Positions 17,916-26,113 of a stretch of DNA of 64,000 bases are shown here, in pieces; the first letter of the stretch is position 1; each line of letters begins with the position of its first letter. Origin of the DNA: Amycolatopsis albispora (lineage in GTDB: Bacteria > Actinomycetota > Actinomycetes > Mycobacteriales > Pseudonocardiaceae); the NCBI RefSeq assembly GCF_003312875.1, contig NZ_CP015163.1:3224001-3288000 (forward strand), given 5' to 3'. A program made the position numbers and the translations under genes. A model generated the notes under the pieces. The model saw nothing but the letters and a program-made list of their open reading frames with translations. It was not told where the DNA came from and searched no databases.

Positions 17916-18316
17916 GCAGCCCAGCTCCCCTCGTCGTCCCCCGCCGTCGCGATGTCCTCGTTCGCCCAACGCAGAAGGTCGCAGAGGACGGCGGCAAGTT
18001 CGCGGCGCAGCCATTCAGCTTCGTCCCCGGTCACACTGCGAACCTCGGTGTCGAACATCCACTTGGAATCATGCGCCTGGGCATCCGCATGTCCAGCCCT
18101 GGTGAATTGCAGAACAACTCCAACGCCGTCACCGCTCGAACCCGGGGAAGTCTGAGTCCCCTCGGGTCCTTCAGCTCCAGTCGCCGCAGTTCGTGGCACA
18201 ACTTCCCCTTCACGCTCAGGCACGAGACTGACCCACCCGGGTCGGCCGCATTCGCCGCTTCGCGGACCTGCCTCCCTCGGCGGGCGAGGTGGGCCTGAAA
18301 TCGTAACTTCGATCAA
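17912..18316 (-). CDS. Hypothetical protein upstream of the recombinase
   Basis: 134 residues if translation starts at the TTG at 18316; later GTG codons are alternatives. The N-terminal half is Pro/Gly/Glu-rich and looks disordered. The C-terminal half (VTGDEAEWLRRELAAVLCDL) is helical and acidic. No family recognised. The GTGA overlap with the recombinase start suggests translational coupling, and a small gene here could be a recombination directionality factor, but nothing in the sequence proves that. Confidence 0.5.
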   Translation of the reverse strand: MIEVTISGPPRPPREAGPRSGECGRPGWVSLVPEREGEVVPRTAATGAEGPEGTQTSPGSSGDGVGVVLQFTRAGHADAQAHDSKWMFDTEVRSVTGDEAEWLRRELAAVLCDLLRWANEDIATAGDDEGSWAA

Positions 18317-18355
18317 CGGGAAACGGAGGCCCCGATCGGGTGGGCCTCGGGCAGC

Positions 18356-19528
18356 TCAGGCCGCCGCGCCTTCGCTCGCCGGATCCAGGCCGAGCCGGCG
18401 CAAGCCGATGTCGTGGAATTCAGGGTTGAGGTCGATGCCGATGTAGGAGCGGCCGAGTTGGCGGGCGGCGATGCCGGTGGTGGCGGCGCCGCTGAACGGG
18501 TCGAGCACGGTGCCGCCATCCGGGCAGCTGGCGGTGATGCACCGGTGTGGGAGGTCGATGGGAAATGCGGCGAAGTGCGCTTCGCGCAGGGGGCGGGTGG
18601 CAATTGACCACACGTCGCCGGGGTTCTTGCCGTGCGGGTGGCCGGTGGTGTGCCGGGTTCCGGTGGGTCGCATCGCCTGGCCGTGTGGTCGGCTGGCGAA
18701 TGGTTCGGCGTGGTCGTATTTGCCGTAGATGCTGCGTCCGCGGCGTCGTTCGGTTGCCCCGATTCCACCGTCGCGGCCCTTGTTCTGGCCGCCGATGACG
18801 ATGCCCTCGCCAAGGGCTTCTGGTCGGGCCAGTGGTTCCCGGATGGCGTCGAGGTTGAAGAAGTAGCGCTGCTGTGTGGTGAGCAGGAAGACCATCTCGT
18901 ATCGGTTGGACAGCCGGTCGCGGACGGATTCGGGCATGGCGTTGGGTTTGTGCCAGACGATGGCGTTGCGCAGGATCCAGCCGTCGGCCTGTAGCGCGAA
19001 AGCCACGCGCCAGGGCATGCCGACGAGGTTCTTCCGAGGCAGCGACCGTGTGCGGCGGACGTCGGCGCGGCGTACGGATTCGCGGAGCGGAGCGGCCGCG
19101 CCGCGGCCGGACAGGGTGCTGGCGCGCATCGGCTCGGCGGCCTTTCCTGGTGGTTCAGCGGAGTAGGAATCGCCGAGGTTCAGCCAGACCGTGCCGGTGT
19201 CGGCCAGGACTCGGGCCAGCTCGCTGAACACGGCGAGCAGCCGGTCGATGTAGTCCTGCGGTGTGGGTTCCAGACCGTGTTGCTGGTCCTCGCGGCGGGC
19301 TCCGCAACGGTGGCACCGCTGCCGGTTGAGGTGGCGTTGGGCTGGAACCTGGTGTGCGCAAGTCGGGTCGCCGCCGGTCCAGCGGCCGGTGCCGTAGTCG
19401 CGCAGGCCCCAGTAGGGCGGGCTGGTGACGACGCAGTCCACCGAGCGTTCGGGCAACCTGGCCATGACCGTGGTGGCGTCGCCGGTGTAGAGCGTGATGC
19501 CGTGGTTGTGGAAGTAGGGCTGGGGCAT
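18356..19528 (-). CDS. Site-specific DNA methyltransferase (beta class, N4/N6)
   Basis: 390 residues from ATG 19528 with AAGG upstream. Catalytic motif IV, TSPPYWGLRDYG, lies near the N-terminus. The S-adenosylmethionine-binding motif I, LDPFSGAATTGIAA, lies near the C-terminus; this order defines beta-class amino-methyltransferases. SPPY favours cytosine-N4, though adenine-N6 enzymes also use it. No restriction endonuclease is adjacent, so it looks like an orphan methylase that protects the element or marks its DNA during transfer. Confidence 0.9.
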   Translation of the reverse strand: MPQPYFHNHGITLYTGDATTVMARLPERSVDCVVTSPPYWGLRDYGTGRWTGGDPTCAHQVPAQRHLNRQRCHRCGARREDQQHGLEPTPQDYIDRLLAVFSELARVLADTGTVWLNLGDSYSAEPPGKAAEPMRASTLSGRGAAAPLRESVRRADVRRTRSLPRKNLVGMPWRVAFALQADGWILRNAIVWHKPNAMPESVRDRLSNRYEMVFLLTTQQRYFFNLDAIREPLARPEALGEGIVIGGQNKGRDGGIGATERRRGRSIYGKYDHAEPFASRPHGQAMRPTGTRHTTGHPHGKNPGDVWSIATRPLREAHFAAFPIDLPHRCITASCPDGGTVLDPFSGAATTGIAARQLGRSYIGIDLNPEFHDIGLRRLGLDPASEGAAA

Positions 19529-19573
19529 CGGGACCTTCTTGACGTGGCTGATCGAAGGGGGGTGCGGGCAGGT

Positions 19574-20473
19574 CTAGGCCGCGGTCAATTCCGGCTTCGC
19601 TGTTTGAGCCCGTCTGGTCTTCCTCGTCCCTGCGGGCACGGGTGGCATTGGCTGGGTCAGCGCCGGATCGGCGGCTTCGGGGTCGGCGCGGAAGACGAGT
19701 GCGGTGTGGTGCGCCGGAAGTGCGACAGGGTGGCCGCGAGCGTGTTCGGCCCGGGTGGCGGCGCGTCGTTCGTCGAGGGTGGCCCGGGTGTACACGCGTC
19801 CACTTCGGATTTGGGCGGTGAGGGCGAGACAACGTGCCGCCGGTGCAAGCCCTACAGCGGTGGCGGCGTCGGTGATCGGGCTGGTGATGTCGAGGAGGTC
19901 GTGCTGGGTGGGGTGCCGGCGCGGTGAGCAGGTGAGGACCAGGTGGCCGCCGGGGCGGAGGAGCGGCCGGTACTGCACCAGCAGGGTCTCGAGCCGGTCC
20001 AGCGAGTCGGTGACGTCGTCGGCGACGGGGTGCAGCGTGGTCAGCATGAGGTCGATGCGCCCGGTCAGCCCGGCTGTTGCCGCGGCCGCGGCTGTGCTGG
20101 GACGACGGTCGAGAACAAGGACCATGCCGTCGGTGAAGGCGCCGCGGGCTTTGGTGGCGGTGACGTTGGCGCGGGCGAGGCGCCACCATCGGCGCTGGCG
20201 GGTCAGTCCGATCGCGTGTCGTCCGGCGCGCAGTGCTTCGACGATGGTGGTTCCGGCGCCGCAGTCGGGGTCGAGCACGATGCCGCCGGGCGGGGTGAAC
20301 GCCGTGATGGCGTGGCGGGCGATGGCCGGCGGCATGAGGGCGAGGTCGGTGCTGGTGGCGGTGTGGTAGCCGCCGTCGTTGAGCTGGGTCGCCAGGCTGG
20401 TGTGGCCGGTCGGCCAGACCGAGGTCAGCGCCGGTGCACCGGCCGACGGGGTGTGCGGGTCGAGGTCAGGCAT
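19574..20473 (-). CDS. S-adenosylmethionine-dependent methyltransferase-like protein
   Basis: 299 residues from ATG 20473, overlapping the previous gene by 8 bp. LDPDCGAGTTIVEALRAGRH is a DNA-methylase-type motif I. Its second acidic/aromatic motif is altered (LTTLHPVADD in place of the D/S-PPY loop), so catalysis is uncertain. The C-terminus is Thr/Arg-rich. Middle gene of a three-gene methyltransferase cluster, 45 bp upstream of the beta-class enzyme. Confidence 0.7.
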   Translation of the reverse strand: MPDLDPHTPSAGAPALTSVWPTGHTSLATQLNDGGYHTATSTDLALMPPAIARHAITAFTPPGGIVLDPDCGAGTTIVEALRAGRHAIGLTRQRRWWRLARANVTATKARGAFTDGMVLVLDRRPSTAAAAATAGLTGRIDLMLTTLHPVADDVTDSLDRLETLLVQYRPLLRPGGHLVLTCSPRRHPTQHDLLDITSPITDAATAVGLAPAARCLALTAQIRSGRVYTRATLDERRAATRAEHARGHPVALPAHHTALVFRADPEAADPALTQPMPPVPAGTRKTRRAQTAKPELTAA

Positions 20474-21341
20474 CCGGGTTCTCCGTCTGCTCGTCGGCCT
20501 CGCTGGCGGCGGGGCGGGTGAACAGGAGGAGGTCGTGGTGCACCCGGCGCACGGGCCCCGTGTCCGGTCGCGACGGGTGAGCGGCGGGTGCGGGCAGTGG
20601 AGCGTCGAGCACGGCGATGTGGTCGGCGAGCCGGAGGCCATGCTCACCCAGCGTGTTCACGATCGCGGGCTGTGGATCGAGCAGTCGCTGGTCCGCGAGG
20701 TCGCTGTGCGTGACGACGGCAACGAGTCCGCGCTGGGTGAGCAGACTGGTCCAGTCGGTGCGGGCGAGCCAGTCGGTGGCGTGCGGTTCGACCGCGGTGA
20801 TCGTCAGCGCGAAGGCGCCCTCGGGCCGGTGCCCGCTGCCGTGGTGGTGGCGCACGGGGTCGGTGTTCGGGTCAGCCGAGCCGTGCTCTGCGGGCTGGTG
20901 GAGTCGGCGTCCGGACACCGACTCGGCCAGCGTGGCGTCGGCGTGGTTTGGCGGGTCGGCCGGTGCCGGTTCGGCTGTCGCGGTGTCGGTGCTGCGGCCC
21001 AGCCGGGTGATCGTCCAGACCGCCTCGGTGAGACCGCTGTAAGGGTGAGCGGACCGCCGTGGCCCCGGCGTGCCAGCTGGTGGTGTGAGCAGGAGGACGC
21101 GGTCGCCGGGGCGGGTGTAGGTGGTGACGAGGGTGATGATCGTGCGCGCGAGCCAGCCGGCGAGCCGGGCGGTGCCGGGGAGCGGTTCGGCATCCGCGAA
21201 GGGCCACAGGGTTGCCGGGCGAAGCGCGCGGTTGGCGGCGGCGCGACGCCAGCTCTGTGCCGCGGGCAGTGGCCCGTGGATGCGGCGGTGCAGCGTTCGG
21301 GCGGCGCGCTGTCGGGGTTCGCGGTGCGGCGGTGAAGTCAT
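20466..21341 (-). CDS. Methyltransferase-like protein, degenerate
   Basis: 291 residues from ATG 21341 (GAAGAAGG upstream). The segment TYTRPGDRVLLLTPPAGTPG sits where methylase motif I (DPFxGxGT) is expected but lacks its acidic and glycine pattern. Other blocks (EGAFALTITAVEP; TQRGLVAVVTHSDL) resemble the later strands of a Rossmann-like methylase. It may be a non-catalytic partner of the next gene, with which it overlaps by 8 bp. First gene of the leftward operon. Confidence 0.6.
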   Translation of the reverse strand: MTSPPHREPRQRAARTLHRRIHGPLPAAQSWRRAAANRALRPATLWPFADAEPLPGTARLAGWLARTIITLVTTYTRPGDRVLLLTPPAGTPGPRRSAHPYSGLTEAVWTITRLGRSTDTATAEPAPADPPNHADATLAESVSGRRLHQPAEHGSADPNTDPVRHHHGSGHRPEGAFALTITAVEPHATDWLARTDWTSLLTQRGLVAVVTHSDLADQRLLDPQPAIVNTLGEHGLRLADHIAVLDAPLPAPAAHPSRPDTGPVRRVHHDLLLFTRPAASEADEQTENPDA

Positions 21342-21683
21342 CGGCGGCCTTCTTCGCGGTGTGGTCGGCGTGGTTCGCCAAAGTCATCCCAAGAGGCGCT
21401 TTCGGCGACTGCTTTTCGACACCGCGCCGCGTATCTGCCGACAGGTTCGCACCCGTTCCCGACGGTCACCAGGACAGCGGACCGAGCGGTTTTTTTGCCC
21501 GCTTCGTTTCGTCTGCATCGACTGCTACTAACGCCCGCTTAAATCGCCAGCTCACGCGGGAGAGGGCAGCTCGCGCCTGCGCCCGCCAGCACGTCCTACT
21601 AAGAAGATCATCTTTGTTCTTTTCTTGTTGCCGTTCTGGCGTCCTGCCGTGGTCGATCAGCACGACCGCCACGGGAGCAAGAA
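21342..21683. other. Non-coding divergent region inside the conjugative element
   Basis: 342 bp between the leftward methyltransferase/recombinase operon and the rightward transfer operon. It is more AT-rich than its surroundings and includes a seven-T run near 21490 and an ATCTTTGTTCTTTTCTTG stretch near 21610. It should contain both promoters and perhaps the transfer origin. No clear nick-site-like repeat was found. Confidence 0.5.
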
Positions 21684-22706
21684 ATGACGAAGGACAACAC
21701 AACTACTTCCTCTGTTCGCCACGATCACGAAGGGCATGTTTGGCTGCCGCTGGACACGGTGCGCGATACCTTCCAGTGGCTGGTGACCGGGCCGGAACCG
21801 ATGGCGGTGCCTGGTGCGCGTTTCGCCGGGTTGCCGCGGCGGCCGGTGCCGCTGGACGAGCTGCGGGACCGGTTGATGAGCAAGCAGTGCCCGGCTCGTA
21901 CGCGCGATGACGTGTGGGCGTATCTGGTGCTGCGCTCGCGTGCGTTCGGCGGCGCGTGGACGGTTGCGTGTGCGGGCATGGCGTTGCCGTCGCTGGCCGG
22001 GAGCGCGCGGTGGCTGGCCGCCCGCTACCGCGGTGATCGCGCGGACGTTCACGCGGCCGTGCTCGCGGGGTTTGTCCAGGCGCTGGCGAGGGTGGATCTG
22101 GCTGATCCCGGCATCGTCGTCCGGTTGCATTTCGCCGCGCGCCGCGCCGGACAGGCCGCGCTGGAGGAGTCCCTCGACGCCCCGTTGCCGGTGGCGTCGG
22201 GCTATCACTCCGCCCTGCCGCGACCGCCCTACGGGCACCCCGACTTGGTGCTCGCGCAGGCAGTCGGTGAGCAGATCCTGACCCCCGTCGAAGCGGAGTT
22301 GATCTCGGCCACCCGGCTCGGTGACACGTCGATGACCGACTGGGCACGACGCCGCGGCACCGCGCTCACGACCGCGTACAAGGCGCGGTCGCGGGCTGAA
22401 GACCGACTCGTCGCCTGGCTGCGCGAGCGATCCACCGACACCGACTCCGAGGACCCCGTCGCCGAGGCCGCGCTCGCGGGATTGGCCGCCAGCACCGCCG
22501 ACGAACCCGCCGGCGAACAGGACTCGTCGTCACGCGCGGTGAGCGGACGTCTGCGCAACGGCCGACCGGCCAGCCGGGAGAGGCGTTCACGCTCGGTGTC
22601 GAAAAACAGCGGCGGTTCCGGCCTCTTGGGGTGCGGGGAGAACCGACCCGGTTCTTCGCGCACCGCCGAGCACGAGCCGACTTCGGAGGGGCGCCGATGC
22701 GCGTGA
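21684..22706 (+). CDS. Sigma-70 region-4-like HTH protein of the conjugative element
   Basis: 340 residues; ATG 21684 follows GGGAG. No region-2 core is obvious. The segment LTPVEAELISATRLGDTSMT, continuing DWARRRGTALTTAYKARSRA, has the spacing of a sigma region-4 HTH. The tail (after about 260) is Ser/Arg-rich and disordered. It is the first gene of the transfer operon and overlaps the pilin gene start by 10 bp. It may be a regulator of transfer; that role is inferred from position. Confidence 0.65.
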   Translation: MTKDNTTTSSVRHDHEGHVWLPLDTVRDTFQWLVTGPEPMAVPGARFAGLPRRPVPLDELRDRLMSKQCPARTRDDVWAYLVLRSRAFGGAWTVACAGMALPSLAGSARWLAARYRGDRADVHAAVLAGFVQALARVDLADPGIVVRLHFAARRAGQAALEESLDAPLPVASGYHSALPRPPYGHPDLVLAQAVGEQILTPVEAELISATRLGDTSMTDWARRRGTALTTAYKARSRAEDRLVAWLRERSTDTDSEDPVAEAALAGLAASTADEPAGEQDSSSRAVSGRLRNGRPASRERRSRSVSKNSGGSGLLGCGENRPGSSRTAEHEPTSEGRRCA

Positions 22707-23122
22707 CACCCCACCCCCACACCCCCGATCCCGCGGCGGGGAAAACACCACCGCCGCCCTCTCGAACTGCTGCTGGTTCGGTTCGCCGAGTCGTCGGCCG
22801 GATGGCCGCCGCGGCCCTGCTCGGCGCGCTTGTGCTGAGCACCGCGACCGCCGACTCGGCACAGGGGGCCACGCAGGTTGTGGCGCTCGCGCAGACGGTC
22901 ACGGAGGTCTTCGACAACATCCGCAACTGGCTGGTCGGGATCCTGGCAGGGCTGGCGACGGTGTTCCTGACCGTCGGCGGGGTCCGCTACCTGATGGCCG
23001 GGGGCGACCCCGGCGAAGTCGAGAAGGCGAAGCAAGCCTTCAAGTCGGCTGGGTGGGGGTACGGGCTGGCGGCGTTGGCGCCGCTCGTGGTCGAGATCCT
23101 GCGCGGGATTGTCGGGGCCTGA
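22697..23122 (+). CDS. TrbC/VirB2-like pilin
   Basis: 141 residues from ATG 22697 with GGAGGGG upstream. After a Pro-rich N-terminus come a first hydrophobic segment ending ADSAQGA (signal-like) and two membrane helices (NWLVGILAGLATVFLTVGGV and GYGLAALAPLVVEILRGIVG) separated by a short charged loop, GGDPGEVEKAKQAFKS. This is the standard layout of short conjugative pilins. It would form the extracellular or trans-wall part of the type IV apparatus. Confidence 0.75.
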   Translation: MRVTPHPHTPDPAAGKTPPPPSRTAAGSVRRVVGRMAAAALLGALVLSTATADSAQGATQVVALAQTVTEVFDNIRNWLVGILAGLATVFLTVGGVRYLMAGGDPGEVEKAKQAFKSAGWGYGLAALAPLVVEILRGIVGA

Positions 23123-23126
23123 CGCC

Positions 23127-25073
23127 ATGGCCGAGACCGACGCGCCCCGCGAGCGGGTGCTGCTGGCGCCACACGCCACCGAACGACCCGGTCTTCGACG
23201 GCGGGCAGCGGTGCTGGCGGTGGCGGTGGCGGTCCTCAGCGTCCTGGCGGTCGGCGCCTGGGCGTCGCCGGGCCAGCCTGGTGCGCAGCAACCGCCGGAC
23301 GTTCCGGTTCCTCCGGTGGATACGTGTGCACCGTCGAGCGAGCCGTGGTGCCAGCTTCCAACCGCGACGACGCCGCCGTCGATCCCGGCCGTGCCGTTGC
23401 CGCCGATCACCGAACTGCCGCCGCCACCAACGTGTGCGCCGGGTCAGGTTGGCTGTAGCCCTGGTGCGCCGCCCGCGCCGTGCACGGGTGAGGACTGCAT
23501 CCCCCAGCCCACACCGCAGGCATCCGGCAGCGTGCCGCCGCCCGGCGGCACCGGTTCGAACCCGAGTGATCCTGAGTGCGGGCTGTCCAACATTCCCGGG
23601 TGCCTGGCGAAGGCGCTCAACACGGTGTTCCGGGACCTGGTCAACGCCGCGCTGGACCCGATCCTCGAACTGCTCGGCAACACCGCGCTGACCACGCCGA
23701 CGCTGGACCAGCTGCCCGGCATCGGCGAGTTGTGGAACTCCTCGTGGGAGATCGTGCTCGCCGCCTACGGCATGCTGGTCCTGGTCGCCGGGATCGTGGT
23801 GATGTCGCACGAGAGCGTGCAGAACCGGTACTCGATCAAGGAGATCGGTCCGCGGATCCCGATCGGGTTCCTCGCCTCGGCGCTGAGCCTGTTCTTCGCC
23901 GAGAAGTTCATCCGGCTGGCGAACGCGCTCTCGTCCGCCGTGCTCGGCGACGGCGTCGATCCGCCCTCGCTCGCCACGACGCTCAAGGACGCGCTCGACG
24001 GTGCCCTTTCGGGTGGGCTGTTCCTCATCTTCGTCGCCGTGGCACTGGTGGTGATCGGTCTCGGGCTGCTCATCGTGTACGTGGTCCGGGTCGCGCTCAC
24101 CCTCATCCTGATCATCACCGCGCCGCTGTTCCTGATGTGCCACTGCCTGCCCCACACCGATCCCCTCGCGCGGTGGTGGTGGAAGGCCATCGGCGCGGTG
24201 CTCGCGATTCAGGTCGCCCAGTCCCTGGTGCTCATCACCGCCGTGCGCACCTTCCTGGCCGGCGGCACACAGCTGTTCAGCTCGACGCTGTCCGCGCTGG
24301 GCACGCTCATCTCCGCGATCGCCCTGTTCTACATCTTGTTCAAGATCCCGTTCTGGTTCCTGTCCGCCACGAAACTCGGCAACGGGCGGTCCTTCCTCGG
24401 TGGGCTGGCCAAGGCCTACATCGCCGCGAAAACGTTTGGCATGGTCGCCGGTAAAACCGGCACGAGCGTCAAGGCTGCTGTCGCCAGCACGAGCAGGAGC
24501 AGTTTAAGTGCTCCGCCGCGCCCGGCGCAGCCCCTGCTCGCACCAACCCCGGCGGCGGTCAGCAAAAGGGTGAAGGCCGCGTACGACGCCGAGCAAACGC
24601 GTGCGGCGCGACGTTCGCGCCTGCCGTCGCAACGACCACAGTTCCTGCAGCCCACCCCGCAGGAAGCCGTCCATGATCCCGCCGTCATCCCGGTCGGCCA
24701 GGTGGCCGCTAAGCCCACGTTCAGCTCTCCGCCGCGGCCCGCAACACCGGTCCGGCCGTCACCGGGACCGCAGCCGATTCCGCGATTCCGGGCGGCGGGG
24801 ACTGCACACCCGGTCGATGGCGAGCGAGCGCGGCCGGTAGCGGTTGCCGCGGTGCCGCCGCACTTGCGGTTCCAGCCGCCCTCCGCCGAGCCGAGCCACA
24901 CCTCAACACCGATCCGGCCCGCGACACCGCCACCGCCCACGCCGGTGTTCCGCCCGGCACATCCCGAGCCGCGCATTGGCGACGCCCGCCCGCGCACTCC
25001 CTCCGTGCCGCCGGTCGCGTTCCGCGCACCCAGCCCACCGACTTCCCCGCCCCGCGGAGGTTCGACGTCATGA
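23127..25073 (+). CDS. VirB6/TrbL-like conjugal transfer membrane protein
   Basis: 648 residues from ATG 23127; a TTG six codons upstream is possible. An N-terminal anchor is followed by a Pro-rich external region with paired cysteines (about 45-160). A block of six or so membrane helices (about 200-440) includes FLMCHCLPHTDPLARWWWKA, the conserved loop of TrbL/VirB6-type proteins. The tail is long, Pro/Arg-rich and cytoplasmic. It would be the inner-membrane pore of the conjugation machine. It overlaps the next gene by 4 bp. Confidence 0.8.
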   Translation: MAETDAPRERVLLAPHATERPGLRRRAAVLAVAVAVLSVLAVGAWASPGQPGAQQPPDVPVPPVDTCAPSSEPWCQLPTATTPPSIPAVPLPPITELPPPPTCAPGQVGCSPGAPPAPCTGEDCIPQPTPQASGSVPPPGGTGSNPSDPECGLSNIPGCLAKALNTVFRDLVNAALDPILELLGNTALTTPTLDQLPGIGELWNSSWEIVLAAYGMLVLVAGIVVMSHESVQNRYSIKEIGPRIPIGFLASALSLFFAEKFIRLANALSSAVLGDGVDPPSLATTLKDALDGALSGGLFLIFVAVALVVIGLGLLIVYVVRVALTLILIITAPLFLMCHCLPHTDPLARWWWKAIGAVLAIQVAQSLVLITAVRTFLAGGTQLFSSTLSALGTLISAIALFYILFKIPFWFLSATKLGNGRSFLGGLAKAYIAAKTFGMVAGKTGTSVKAAVASTSRSSLSAPPRPAQPLLAPTPAAVSKRVKAAYDAEQTRAARRSRLPSQRPQFLQPTPQEAVHDPAVIPVGQVAAKPTFSSPPRPATPVRPSPGPQPIPRFRAAGTAHPVDGERARPVAVAAVPPHLRFQPPSAEPSHTSTPIRPATPPPPTPVFRPAHPEPRIGDARPRTPSVPPVAFRAPSPPTSPPRGGSTS

Positions 25074-26113
25074 CCCAGCCTGTGCGTATCCCTGCCGATG
25101 TCGATCGGGAGGACCGCGTGCTCGCGAACCTGACCGCGCGCCAGCTGGCGATCCTGGCCGTCACCGGGATCGTGCTCTACGGCGGCTGGACGGTGACCCG
25201 CACGGTCGTGCCGCTGCCGGTGTTCCTGATCGTGGCGATCCCGATCGGGGTGATCGCCGCGGTGCTGGCGCTGGGGCAGCGCGACGGCGTCAGCCTCGAC
25301 CGGCTGCTGCTCGCCGCGCTCCGCCAGCGCCTGCAGCCGCGGCACCGGGTGGCTGCGCCTGAAGGGGTACGTGCCGCCCCGGCCTGGCTCACCCCTCATG
25401 GCGAGGCGCAGGTATCTCCGGCCGCGCTCCGATTGCCTGCCGAAGGCGTCACCGACGCCGGTGTCGTCGACCTCGGTGCCGATGGTGTCGCGATCGTGGC
25501 GGTGGCCAGCACGCTCAACTTCGCGCTGCGCACCCCCGGGGAGTAGGAAGCCCTCGTCGCCGGTTTCGGCCGCTACCTGCACTCAATCTCCGCCCCGGTG
25601 CAGGTGCTCGTCCGCGCCGAACGGCTCGACCTGTCCCGCCAGATCAGCGACCTACGCGACGCCGCGCCCGGCCTCCCCCACCCGAAGCTCGAGGCCGCCG
25701 CGCTCGAGCACGCGACCTACCTCGACCAGTTGCGGCGCTCCACCGACCTGCTGCGCCGGCAGGTGCTGCTCGTGCTGCGCGAGCCCGTCCGCGCGGCCCA
25801 GCCCGCCGACGGGCTCGGCGGCCCGTCTCCCTTGGCGATGCTGCGCCCCCGCCGGAACCGCACCACCGAGGTCACCGAGAGCGCGCGTCGGTCCGCGGAA
25901 ACCCGGCTCGTGCGCCGCCTCGGCGAGGCCACCGAGTTGCTCGCCCCCGCCGGGATCACGATCACCGCCCTGGATGCCGGGCAGGCCACCGCCGTGCTCG
26001 CGACCGCCTGCAACCCGGATTCCCTGCTGCCGCCGTCGGCCGGTCTGGCGGGCGCGGACGACGTCATCACCACCGCCTCCCCGGACCTCGATGGGGAAGG
26101 CGGTGAGCTGTGA
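25070..26113 (+). pseudogene. PrgI-family conjugal protein with an in-frame amber codon
   Basis: The frame opens at ATG 25070 and encodes a PrgI-like N-terminus: RIPADVDREDRVLANLTARQ, then two membrane helices. It meets TAG at 25544-25546 and continues in the same frame for about 190 more codons with natural composition (EALVAGFGRYLHSISAPVQV) to a stop at 26111-26113. The reading frame is not shifted, so one substitution (for example CAG to TAG) explains it. Full length would be about 347 residues. PrgI proteins lie next to VirB4 in Gram-positive type IV systems, as here. Readthrough or a sequencing error would restore it. Confidence 0.8.
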
